A DNA stretch of 64,000 bases from Bog-756 sp963777665. Its GTDB lineage: Bacteria > Actinomycetota > Acidimicrobiia > Acidimicrobiales > RAAP-2. The notes beneath the pieces are model-generated. The model searched no databases. It was given only the letters and a program-made list of their open reading frames with translations, and was not told the origin of the DNA. Below are positions 57,701 through 64,000 of this stretch, piece by piece; within the stretch, counting starts at the first letter, position 1, and each line of letters begins with the position of its first letter. The translations under genes and the position numbers were made by a program. The stretch lies in assembly GCA_963777665.1 (NCBI GenBank), contig CAVZRJ010000003.1, forward strand, positions 496,001 to 560,000. The letters are read 5' to 3'.

Positions 57701-58167
57701 CCGCCGTGGGACCCGCCCAGCCGCCACCGACCGCGTCGCCGCCGGGCACCCCGTTGGTGCCTGCGGCCCGGCCCGTCCTGCCCGGACCGGCCGCCGGCCG
57801 CTCCTATACCGGTCCGCTCCCCGCCGGGACGGTGTTGGCAGCGGAGGCCCCGGCCAACCGCTGGGAGCTCACGACCTCGGGGGGACGGGCCGCTCCGCGG
57901 TCGGGTGCGTTCGGGTGGGCCCCCCGGTACCGGGTGGCGCGCGCCACCACCGGCACGCTGCACTTCGACGGGGGCCTCGTTCCGGTGGCGGAGGGGCTCT
58001 TCACCGTCGTCGTCTGGCTGCTAGCGGTGGCCGCCCTCATCGACCGGCGCCGACTGCGGCGGCAGTGGGAGCGGGTGGGCCGCGTGCGTCACCGACCGGT
58101 CGCACACCCCCGGAACGAGGGCGATCTGGACGACGTGTGGACCGAGGAAGTCGGTGCGATGCGGTGA
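54721..58167 (+). CDS. GT2 glycosyltransferase fused to a polytopic membrane protein
   Basis: 1148 aa. Residues 1 to about 280 are a GT2 domain: VVAVVVAHDPGPWFEETLAS, FEHNRGFGATADEVQGMVDG, LLCHDDVALYEDTV, VAPGGCTLVRTDLFSELDGF and AAMGEDLDLCWRAQVMGARI with the catalytic ED. A charged helical linker follows. From about 400 to 850 come roughly a dozen hydrophobic helices (LAVWLAAALLVVIGSR, LLGAAFALGLLEALLIAFVP, LVLLTPAAVAVSAAVGLG), then an external domain of about 220 residues and a last helix near the C-terminus. This architecture is known in actinobacteria next to DUF5719 proteins, as here; the role is presumably in envelope glycan assembly. Confidence 0.85.
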   Translation: MDTLAPPVVAVVVAHDPGPWFEETLASLASQDYAELSVLVLDAAGRGEDLAARVAAVLPSAYVRRFEHNRGFGATADEVQGMVDGADYYLLCHDDVALYEDTVHLLVEEAFRSNAGVVSPKVVSWDDPERLVHVGMVVDKGGSVVERVQPHEIDHGQHDAVRDVFVAPGGCTLVRTDLFSELDGFDPAIAAMGEDLDLCWRAQVMGARIIVAPGARVRHLEVLASETRALEPSLIGAAEGGAPRHPVTIQELQRRHELLAVFKCYGRMHLLRVVPQVFLLSLGEIVVAELAGNRVRARAVVRAWRWNLGRLGAIRVQRAELRAKRRLADKEIRLLQVGGSARLSAYTRRVVQHGFAGAHAEELTAAATATAADQGIDWVPDSGPDPDAGSEAVGQVAGRVRLAVWLAAALLVVIGSRNVLTGHLPALGQFTPFPDWSQTLSGFFGGWHPSGAGTTAPAAPGLAVSGALGTVLIGAMGLTQKVLVFGCLPVGAWGVVRLLRPFGSQRASLVAGLAYLAMPLPYDALALGRWGALVLYAGFPWVLGTLLRATGVEPFARVVTGPSGVQPSEDRASAAGRDALPQAAEGAAVAASAPAAPPAATGAWTSRHGLLGAAFALGLLEALLIAFVPAAAIVVVLAALALLISSVLLGDARPAARAVRLALASTLVAAVICLPWVIGVLSAGSGALAVFGTPTPAAGAAAWGSLLRFAVGPIGGSPLAWGFVAAGAVPLLLARGPRFQWAVRFWSVALVSWLAAWVVGRGWTGRLAVDPLVLLTPAAVAVSAAVGLGIAAFEVDLHAADFGWRQLTTVLGVIAVSIAAFPTLVSALPGRWDLPVNDFSQSVSWMDAQVNQGAFRVLWIGDPRSLNQGGWSAGDGLAYATSENGAPDARWLWNAASPGPAGALGEAVNAARSGRTDQMGLLVAPAGVRYVAVLTSVAPEITGEQSPTQYPVPADLLPALSRQLDLRPELAGTGITVFDNADWIPQRASVAPTAAVGPAQPPPTASPPGTPLVPAARPVLPGPAAGRSYTGPLPAGTVLAAEAPANRWELTTSGGRAAPRSGAFGWAPRYRVARATTGTLHFDGGLVPVAEGLFTVVVWLLAVAALIDRRRLRRQWERVGRVRHRPVAHPRNEGDLDDVWTEEVGAMR

Positions 58168-59633
58168 GCACCTCCGAGCCGCCGACGATCGCCCCGACAC
58201 CCCGATCGGCCGCCCGTCGCCACGCGGCCCGCCCGGTCCCCGGACGCACGGCCGCGGTGCTCGCGGTGATCGTCGTCCTCGTCGGGGTGGGCCTGATCTC
58301 GGTGAGCGTCCCGCCGCCGGCCGCCGCCCCGCTTCCCCCGTCAGCGGAGGGCGTCGCGGTCGCCCCCGCCAGTGCCGCCTCGGCATCGCTCTTCTGCGTA
58401 CCGGGGACAGCGGGCACCGACACCGTCTTCCTCGCCAACACCACCGATGTCGCCGCCCGGGGCGTGATGACCACGGTGGGGTCCACCGGGGCCGCGCCCG
58501 TGCGCCGCGCGCTGGTCGTCCCCGCACTGGGCACGGCGGCCGTGGACCCGACCGGGTCGACGGCCACCACCACGGCGACCTCGTTCACCTTCGACGGCGG
58601 CGGGGTCACCGCCACCCAGTCGGTCGGGTCGGCCGCGGGATGGGACACCGCGCCGTGTGCCTCGCGGGTCTCCTCCCAGTGGGCATTCGCCGGAGGATCG
58701 ACGACCGCGGGGGACTCGCTCACCCTCTCCCTCTTCAACCCGACCGCGGCCGCGGCCATGGTGAACGTGAGCTTCCTCACCGTCTCCGGTGCGGTGCTCA
58801 CCCCGCAGGCCTACCAGGGGCTCACCATCGCCCCCGGGCAGCTCGGTGAGGAACAGGTGGATGCGTTCGTCCAGGACCAACCCACCGTCGCGACCCTGGT
58901 TTCGTCCGCGTCCGGGTCGCTGGTGGCGACCGAGCTCCAGCAGCGGACGGTGGGGTCGTCGACCGGGCTCTCCCTCGAGCTCGGATCCCCGACCCCCGCG
59001 ACCACCTGGCACTTCGCCCAGACCACGGCCACGACGGCGGGGACGGTCGATTTCACCCTGGCCAATCCCGGGACGGCGCCGCTCACCGCCCAGGTCTCGG
59101 TGGGTCTGCCGTCGGCCACCGTCGTTCCCCGCCGGGTGGTGGTCCCGGCCATGACGGCCACCGTGTTCGACGCCTCCTCGATGGCCGGGTGGCCGCAGGG
59201 GACCGCCTACGCGGTGACCGTCGATGCGCCCGCCCCGATCGTGGTCGGTCGGTCGGTGCTCGCCCCGCCGAGCGCTCGGGCCCCCGGATGGGGTGCGTGC
59301 TCCGGCTCGTCCTCGCCGGCGACCGCCTGGCTGGTCATGGGGCCGGGGGTGCCGGGCGCACCGGCCGTGGCCCGCGCGACCGTGCGCACACTGGCCGTCG
59401 CCGATCCGGGCGGATCGCCGGCGAGCGTCGAGGTCACCGTGCTGGGTACCGCGCAGCGCGTCACCAGGGCCACCGTCGCGCCGCACTCGCTGGTCGTGTT
59501 CGGTTCCTCGCAGATCGGTGGGGTTGGTCCCTATACCGTGCGGTCGTCGGTCCCGGTCGTCGTCGAGGCGGACGCCCTGCCGTCGGGTGCGCCGGGCGTG
59601 GTCGCCAGCGACGGGGTGTCCCTTCCCTCCTGA
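58164..59633 (+). CDS. DUF5719-like secreted/anchored protein
   Basis: 489 aa. After a cytosolic N-terminus rich in Arg there is one hydrophobic segment (TAAVLAVIVVLVGVGLISVS, about 29-48), an uncleaved anchor or signal. The remainder is external, Ala/Ser/Thr/Val-rich and built of repeated beta-sandwich-like stretches (DTVFLANTTDVAARGVMTTV, LTLSLFNPTAAAAMVNVSFL, TVDFTLANPGTAPLTAQVSV, TVRTLAVADPGGSPASVEVT). Three to four cysteines could form disulfides. Position directly after the GT2 membrane gene (GTGA overlap) is the basis for the DUF5719 call; function unknown. Confidence 0.75.
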   Translation: MSTSEPPTIAPTPRSAARRHAARPVPGRTAAVLAVIVVLVGVGLISVSVPPPAAAPLPPSAEGVAVAPASAASASLFCVPGTAGTDTVFLANTTDVAARGVMTTVGSTGAAPVRRALVVPALGTAAVDPTGSTATTTATSFTFDGGGVTATQSVGSAAGWDTAPCASRVSSQWAFAGGSTTAGDSLTLSLFNPTAAAAMVNVSFLTVSGAVLTPQAYQGLTIAPGQLGEEQVDAFVQDQPTVATLVSSASGSLVATELQQRTVGSSTGLSLELGSPTPATTWHFAQTTATTAGTVDFTLANPGTAPLTAQVSVGLPSATVVPRRVVVPAMTATVFDASSMAGWPQGTAYAVTVDAPAPIVVGRSVLAPPSARAPGWGACSGSSSPATAWLVMGPGVPGAPAVARATVRTLAVADPGGSPASVEVTVLGTAQRVTRATVAPHSLVVFGSSQIGGVGPYTVRSSVPVVVEADALPSGAPGVVASDGVSLPS

Positions 59634-59739
59634 GCAGCGGCACGCTCGTCCGGCACATGCTGTCCCGATTCGGACTGCCGACCTGGACTGTCGACACGGT
59701 CTGCGTTGCGTCCGTCCACCCGCAGGAGGATCAGGAGGG

Positions 59740-61947
59740 TCAGCGGGACGTTGGAGGTGGGGGAGGAGGCGGCCAGGGAGCCTGCTTGCCCGGCCACGGC
59801 GCGGATGCCGGCGGCGGCCAGTGGCCGGTGGGCGGCGCCGGGGGCTGTGACGCGCCCGGGGCGGGTGCGGCACCGTTCGCGTTGTCGGTGGCGTGGCTCA
59901 CCGTCTCCGTGCCCTGTTCGGCGCCGGACTCCGTTGCGGCCTCCTCGAGGGCGTCGGCTGCGGTCGGGACCGCGCCGGCCATCCAATCGGGAGGGCCGTC
60001 GGCGTTTTCCGCGCCGGTCGGACCGTGCTGGTCGGCGACGAAGATCGGCGGCACCGACTTGACGCCCTCGGCGTGCACCGGGCGCCCGTAGGCGGTGTCG
60101 ACCAGCCGACCGACCGTCTCGCCGTCGACCGTCTCCTCGTCGAGCAGTGCGCGGGCGAGCGCGTCGAGCCCGCCGCGGTGGCGGGCCAGGACCTCGAGGG
60201 CGCGCTGCTCCTGGGCCCGGAGGATGAGCTCCACCTCGTCGTCGATGACCTGGCTGGTGTGCTCGGAGTAGTCCCGGGTGTGCATGAGGTCCTCGCCCAG
60301 GAAGACCTGTCCCTGGGAGCCCCATGCCATCGGGCCGATCTTGTCGCTCATGCCCCACTCGCGGACCATCTTGCGGGCGAGCTCGGTGTTGCCGACGAGG
60401 TCGTTGCTCGCACCGGTCGAGAGGTCGCCGTACACGAGGAGCTCGGCCGCACGGCCGCCCATCCGCACGCAGAGCGAGTCCTCGATGTGCTGGCGGGGGT
60501 GGATGTGGCGCTCCTCCATGGGCAGCTGCATGGTGACCCCGAGCGCGAGCCCGGTGGGGAGGATGGTGACCTTGTGGACCGGGTCGGCGTCGGGCAGCAC
60601 GTAGGCGAGCACCGCGTGGCCCCCCTCGTGGAAGGCCACCCGTTCCTTCTCGGCGCCGGAGAGGACCAGGCTCTCGCGGCGTTGGCCCATGAGCACCCGG
60701 TCGCGTGAGGCTTCGAAGTCCACGTTCTGGATGACCTTGGAGCCGCGGCGCACCGCGTGCAGGGCGGCCTCGTTGACGAGGTTGGCGAGGTCCGCGCCGC
60801 TCATGCCCGGCGTGCCGCGGGCCACGGTGCCGAGATCGACCGTGGGGTCGACCCGCTTGTCCTTGCAGTGGACCTGGAGGATCGGGAGGCGCTCGTCGAG
60901 GTCGGGGAGGGGGACGACGATCTGGCGGTCGAACCGCCCCGGACGCAGGATGGCCGCGTCGAGGATGTCCGGCCGGTTGGTGGCCGCCATGACCACGATC
61001 CCCTCGGTCGGGTCGAAGCCGTCCATCTCGGAGAGCATCTGGTTGAGGGTCTGCTCCCGTTCGTCGTGCCCGCCACCGAGGCCCGCGCCCCGCTTGCGCC
61101 CGATGGAGTCGATCTCGTCGATGAAGACGATGGCGGGCGCCTGCTTGCGTGCGGTCGCGAACAGGTCGCGCACCCGGCTCGCTCCGACGCCGACGAACAT
61201 CTCCATGAAGTCCGAGCCGCTCACCGACATGAACGGCACGCCGGCCTCACCCGCCACTGCCCTCGCCAGGAGGGTCTTGCCGGTGCCGGGCGGACCGACC
61301 AGCAGGATCCCCTTCGGAATGCGCGCCCCGATCTCCTTGAACCGGCCGGGTGTCTTGAGGAATTCGACCACCTCGCTGATCTCGAGTTTGACCCCGTCGT
61401 AGCCGGCCACGTCGTCGAAGGTGGTCGAGGGGCGCTCGGTCGAATAGAGCTTCGCCTTGGAGCGGCCGATCGACATGATGCTGCCCATCTGCCCCTGCGC
61501 CTTGCGGCTGATGTAGAAGAAGATCCCCCCGATGAGGGCGAATGGCAGGATCCAGGTGAGGAGGAAGGCCAGGAGCGTGTTCGAGCTGGGGGTGACCAGG
61601 TGGTAGTCGGAGCCGAGCGGCTTGAGGGCGGAGAGCTCCGAATCGGTGATCGGGTTCGGCCCGTTGGCCGTGTAATTCGACCCGTCGGCCAGGGTCCCGG
61701 TGATCACGCCGGTGGTCTGGTCGACCGTGGCGGTCGTGATCCGCTTCGACGAGACGTCGGTGAGGAATGCGTTGTAGGTCAGCGTGTTGGTGGTGGTCTT
61801 GCGCAGGAGGCTCGGGGCGACGATGACCGCGAGCACCGCCACCATGATCACCAGGTAGATGATCAGTCGGTTCCTGTTCGGCACGTCCTTCCCGGGCCCA
61901 CCGGAATCCGGTGGGCCGGTCGGGATGTTCGGCGATGGCGGGGTCAC
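59740..61947 (-). CDS. ftsH: ATP-dependent zinc metalloprotease FtsH
   Basis: 735-aa membrane AAA+ protease. Two transmembrane helices (NRLIIYLVIMVAVLAVIVAP and LLAFLLTWILPFALIGGIFF) flank a short external domain. AAA domain: VGPPGTGKTLLARAVAGEAG, PAIVFIDEIDSIGRKRG, ATNRPDILDAAILRPGRFDR. Zinc site: VAFHEGGHAVLAYV (HExxH with Gly in place of the common Ala). The C-terminal 110 residues are acidic and then Pro/Trp-rich (PPAPPTGHWPPPASAPWPGK), longer than usual. GTG 61947 follows TAGCAT by 6 nt. Confidence 0.95.
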   Translation of the reverse strand: MTPPSPNIPTGPPDSGGPGKDVPNRNRLIIYLVIMVAVLAVIVAPSLLRKTTTNTLTYNAFLTDVSSKRITTATVDQTTGVITGTLADGSNYTANGPNPITDSELSALKPLGSDYHLVTPSSNTLLAFLLTWILPFALIGGIFFYISRKAQGQMGSIMSIGRSKAKLYSTERPSTTFDDVAGYDGVKLEISEVVEFLKTPGRFKEIGARIPKGILLVGPPGTGKTLLARAVAGEAGVPFMSVSGSDFMEMFVGVGASRVRDLFATARKQAPAIVFIDEIDSIGRKRGAGLGGGHDEREQTLNQMLSEMDGFDPTEGIVVMAATNRPDILDAAILRPGRFDRQIVVPLPDLDERLPILQVHCKDKRVDPTVDLGTVARGTPGMSGADLANLVNEAALHAVRRGSKVIQNVDFEASRDRVLMGQRRESLVLSGAEKERVAFHEGGHAVLAYVLPDADPVHKVTILPTGLALGVTMQLPMEERHIHPRQHIEDSLCVRMGGRAAELLVYGDLSTGASNDLVGNTELARKMVREWGMSDKIGPMAWGSQGQVFLGEDLMHTRDYSEHTSQVIDDEVELILRAQEQRALEVLARHRGGLDALARALLDEETVDGETVGRLVDTAYGRPVHAEGVKSVPPIFVADQHGPTGAENADGPPDWMAGAVPTAADALEEAATESGAEQGTETVSHATDNANGAAPAPGASQPPAPPTGHWPPPASAPWPGKQAPWPPPPPPPTSR

Positions 61948-61953
61948 GACATC

Positions 61954-61959
61954 ATGCTA
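61954..61959 (-). promoter_or_regulatory. -10 element TAGCAT of ftsH
   Basis: On the minus strand TAGCAT precedes the GTG at 61947 by 6 nt (leaderless). Confidence 0.5.
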
Positions 61960-62031
61960 TGCGCCCGAGGCGGCGGATGAGGCATCGGCTGCCCCGTCGC
62001 GGCCTGCCGTCTGCGGTCCGGAACGCCTCTG

Positions 62032-62037
62032 TATCGT
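62032..62037 (+). promoter_or_regulatory. -10 element TATCGT of the CPBP protease gene
   Basis: TATCGT is 6 nt before the GTG at 62044; the in-frame GTG at 62038 abuts it and is therefore unlikely to be the start. Confidence 0.45.
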
Positions 62038-62043
62038 GTGGGG

Positions 62044-62970
62044 GTGACCGAGCGGCCCGAACAGGCAGGGGAGGCCGCGATGGCCGCCGCCCCACCGGAC
62101 CCGGGCCGGGCTCCGCCGACCCCGCTTCCACTCGCCGCGGACGCCCCGCACGAGGCGCAGAGCGCCGATGTCACCCTCGGACGCCAGCTCGCGGCGGGCG
62201 CCGCTCCGGACTCGCGGCCTGCGGCCTGGATGTGGCTGGTGTTCGCCGGCCTCGGCTTCCTCGGCGGACAGGTCCTCGCCGGGCTCTTGGCCGCGGTGAC
62301 CGCCGCGGTGAGTGGCAACCTCCACTCGCTCTCGACTGTTGGCACGCTGAGTGAGCCCCCGACCTGGTACATCGTCTCCACCCTCTGCGGCCTCTGGGGT
62401 GGGTTCGCCGGTGCGGCGTGGCTCGCGAGCTCGGTGCGGGGCACGGGGAGCATGGTGCGCGACCTCGGGCTGCGGTTCCGGTGGATCGACCTGCTGGGTG
62501 TGCCCATCGGGATCGGCGGGCAGTTCCTGGTGGCCCTCGCTTACGTGCCCATCGCCAGCCACGTCCACAACTTCCATCAGCGCTTCAACGCCCCGGGCCA
62601 GCGCCTCACCGGGGGATCGCACGGCACCGCGTACGGAGTCATCGTAGTCTGCGTCGTGATCGGCGCCCCCTTCTTCGAGGAGCTCTTCTTCCGGGGCGTG
62701 CTGCTCCGCTCGCTCGCCCGGTTGTTCGGAGACGTCGGACGCTGGGTGGGCCCCGCGCTCGCGATCGTGCTCAGCGGCGCGCTCTTCGGCCTGTTCCACT
62801 TCGAGCCGCTCCAGCTGCTCGGCCTCGCGCTCTTCGGGGTCGTCCTCGGGCTGGTCTCGTGGACGACCGGACGCCTCGGCATGAACATGGTCGCCCACGC
62901 CGCCTTCAACCTGATGGCCCTGGTCGCCGTGATCACCCCCGCCACCGTCGGGTTGCGGTCCCTGATCTGA
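62044..62970 (+). CDS. CPBP family intramembrane metalloprotease
   Basis: 308 aa with about 8 hydrophobic segments. The CPBP (Abi) motifs are intact: EELFFRGVLLRSLARLFG (EExxxR), FGLFHFEPLQLLGLALFG (FxxxH) and the final MNMVAHAAFNLMAL His. These supply the Glu and His residues of the membrane-embedded active site. Substrate unknown; homologues process prenylated proteins or regulate membrane signalling. The start and leaderless promoter are divergent from ftsH. The next gene begins 1 nt after its stop. Confidence 0.87.
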   Translation: MTERPEQAGEAAMAAAPPDPGRAPPTPLPLAADAPHEAQSADVTLGRQLAAGAAPDSRPAAWMWLVFAGLGFLGGQVLAGLLAAVTAAVSGNLHSLSTVGTLSEPPTWYIVSTLCGLWGGFAGAAWLASSVRGTGSMVRDLGLRFRWIDLLGVPIGIGGQFLVALAYVPIASHVHNFHQRFNAPGQRLTGGSHGTAYGVIVVCVVIGAPFFEELFFRGVLLRSLARLFGDVGRWVGPALAIVLSGALFGLFHFEPLQLLGLALFGVVLGLVSWTTGRLGMNMVAHAAFNLMALVAVITPATVGLRSLI

Positions 62971-62971
62971 G

Positions 62972-64000
62972 GTGACTTCCGACCTGACCGTCGTGCCGGA
63001 CGTCTCCTCCGGGACGGAGGTCGCCGGGGTCACACTCGCCGAACCGCGAACGCACCACCCGCGGTGGCCGTCGCGGCTCACCCGGTCGTCGGCGCGGCCG
63101 GCCTTCGCCAACGCCGCCGTCGTGGTCGGGGTGACCGTGGTGGCGCTCTGCCAGCTCCACCCCTCGCTGCTCCTGGCCAACAGCACGACGGCCGGCGGCG
63201 ACACCGGGGCGCACGTGGCACTGCCCGCATTCCTCGAGGGCCACCTGCTCGTCCATGGCCAGCTGACCGGTTGGGATCCGAGCTGGTACGACGGTTTCCC
63301 CCTCTACACCTTCTACTTCCCGCTCCCCGGTCTGATCACCGTCCTCTTCAACGCGGTGATGCCCTACAACGTCGCCTTCAAGGTGGTCACGGTCCTGGGC
63401 ACGCTCCTGCTGCCGGTCTGCGCCTGGGCGTTCGGGCGGCTGGCCGGGTTGCGCGACCCGGGACCCGGGTGTCTCGCGGCCGCGACCCTTCCCTTCCTGT
63501 TCGAACCCAGCTTCTCGATCTACGGCGGCAATCTGCTCTCGACGCTCGCCGGCGAGTTCTCCTACTCACTCTCCCTCTCCATCGCCCTGCTCTTCCTCGG
63601 GGTGGTGGCCGCCGGGCTGCGCACCGGCCGCTACCGCGCGCTGGCCGCGGTCCTGTTCGCGGCCACGTTGCTGTGCCATCTGATCCCGGCGCTGTTCGCC
63701 GCCGCCGGGGCTGTGGTCTGGCTCCTGCTCGACGCGGACCTCCCCCGGATGCTCCGCGCCCGGGCCAGAGCCGCCCGGCGTCGCTGGGGGCGGCGCGTGG
63801 TCTGGGCGGTGGTGGCCGGCGCGGTCGGGGCCGGGCTCACCGCGTGGTGGTTGATTCCCTTCGCGGTCGAGCAGCCCTACACGACCAACATGGGCTACAC
63901 GAAGGTCTTCGGCTATCCCCACCTGCTCTTCCCAGGCTCCTTCCGATGGGTGCTGGCGGCCGACCTCGTCGGTCTGCTGGCCATGGTGATCCGGCGCAAC
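62972..64000 (+). CDS. Polytopic membrane protein, GT-C-like, N-terminal 343 residues (runs off the right edge)
   Basis: The open frame starts at GTG 62972 and continues to the window end. After a 45-residue cytosolic start come a first helix (ANAAVVVGVTVVALCQL), an external loop with TAGGDTGAHVALPAFLEGHL and GWDPSWYDGFPLYTFYFPLP, and at least seven more helices. An acidic residue in the first large loop and the W-Y-DGFPLY motif recall GT-C glycosyltransferases or related actinobacterial membrane proteins. Family cannot be fixed from the fragment. The 1-nt gap to the CPBP gene suggests co-transcription. Confidence 0.7.
   Translation, partial: MTSDLTVVPDVSSGTEVAGVTLAEPRTHHPRWPSRLTRSSARPAFANAAVVVGVTVVALCQLHPSLLLANSTTAGGDTGAHVALPAFLEGHLLVHGQLTGWDPSWYDGFPLYTFYFPLPGLITVLFNAVMPYNVAFKVVTVLGTLLLPVCAWAFGRLAGLRDPGPGCLAAATLPFLFEPSFSIYGGNLLSTLAGEFSYSLSLSIALLFLGVVAAGLRTGRYRALAAVLFAATLLCHLIPALFAAAGAVVWLLLDADLPRMLRARARAARRRWGRRVVWAVVAGAVGAGLTAWWLIPFAVEQPYTTNMGYTKVFGYPHLLFPGSFRWVLAADLVGLLAMVIRRN

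Noticed and set aside
59634..59739. Terminator or small gene between the DUF5719-like gene and ftsH
   Set aside because: No stable hairpin with T-run and no short frame with coding character; I see nothing supportable in this convergent gap.

Overview
The window is about 64 kb of very GC-rich chromosome (strong G/C bias at third codon positions) with dense, mostly single-copy housekeeping and cell-envelope genes. It has no tRNA, rRNA, transposon, phage or CRISPR. The content points to an actinobacterium: coenzyme F420 genes (cofD/cofE), a single-chain AceE pyruvate dehydrogenase, a biotin carboxylase-BCCP fusion, a DUF5719-type protein beside a giant GT2 membrane protein, many GTGA start/stop overlaps and many leaderless promoters. 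A deep-branching lineage such as Acidimicrobiia is my inference; there is no rRNA here to prove it.

Layout. 0-7.4 kb: sufS(partial)-sufC (minus), diverging from a glycogen-debranching-type glucosidase; an MBL-fold hydrolase; an acyl-CoA dehydrogenase followed by a frameshifted secreted protein; thiE and an HhH-GPD protein. 7.4-18.7 kb: pyruvate dehydrogenase and lipoate region: aceE (minus), then rnhA, an SDR, lpd (E3), E2, a single gene encoding LipB fused to LipA, an M24 peptidase and an atypical SDR. 18.7-24.7 kb: two membrane-anchored proteins of unknown function, cobalamin-dependent metH and the cobalamin adenosyltransferase. 24.7-31.6 kb: pepA, gpsA, a conserved unknown, a possible zinc ribbon, a pair of overlapping integral-membrane genes, a nitroreductase and a rhodanese-ThiF (MoeB/MoeZ-like) gene with a structured leader. 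31.6-37.2 kb: methylmalonyl-CoA mutase catalytic subunit, a frameshifted M20 amidohydrolase, biotin carboxylase/BCCP and birA, parts of a propionyl-CoA to succinyl-CoA route.

37.2-64 kb is mainly a nucleotide-sugar and glycan region: rmlB-like, rmlD, UDP-glucose dehydrogenase, UDP-xylose synthase, a DPM1-like GT2, a WbbL-like GT2, a membrane-anchored protein, a sugar-phosphate nucleotidyltransferase and a GalE-like epimerase. Then come a DEAD-box helicase, cofE/cofD on the minus strand, three overlapping GT4 genes, an RMD-like reductase, a phasin-like coiled-coil protein, the giant GT2-membrane protein with DUF5719, ftsH, a CPBP protease and the start of a GT-C-like membrane protein. The rmlD-wbbL-nucleotidyltransferase-cofD/cofE content recalls the conserved mycobacterial rmlD-wbbL-manB-fbiA/fbiB neighbourhood.

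The most notable items are the LipB-LipA fusion, a 32-bp palindrome over the -35 region of sufC, a recurring TANNNT signal 4-9 nt before start codons (leaderless transcripts), leaderless micro-ORFs overlapping the cofD and pduO starts, an rmlB-like enzyme with Cys at the catalytic Asp position, and two single-base frameshifts. No intergenic stretch exceeds 300 bases; the longest are 54500-54720 (two promoters, AT-rich island) and 30226-30419 (structured leader).
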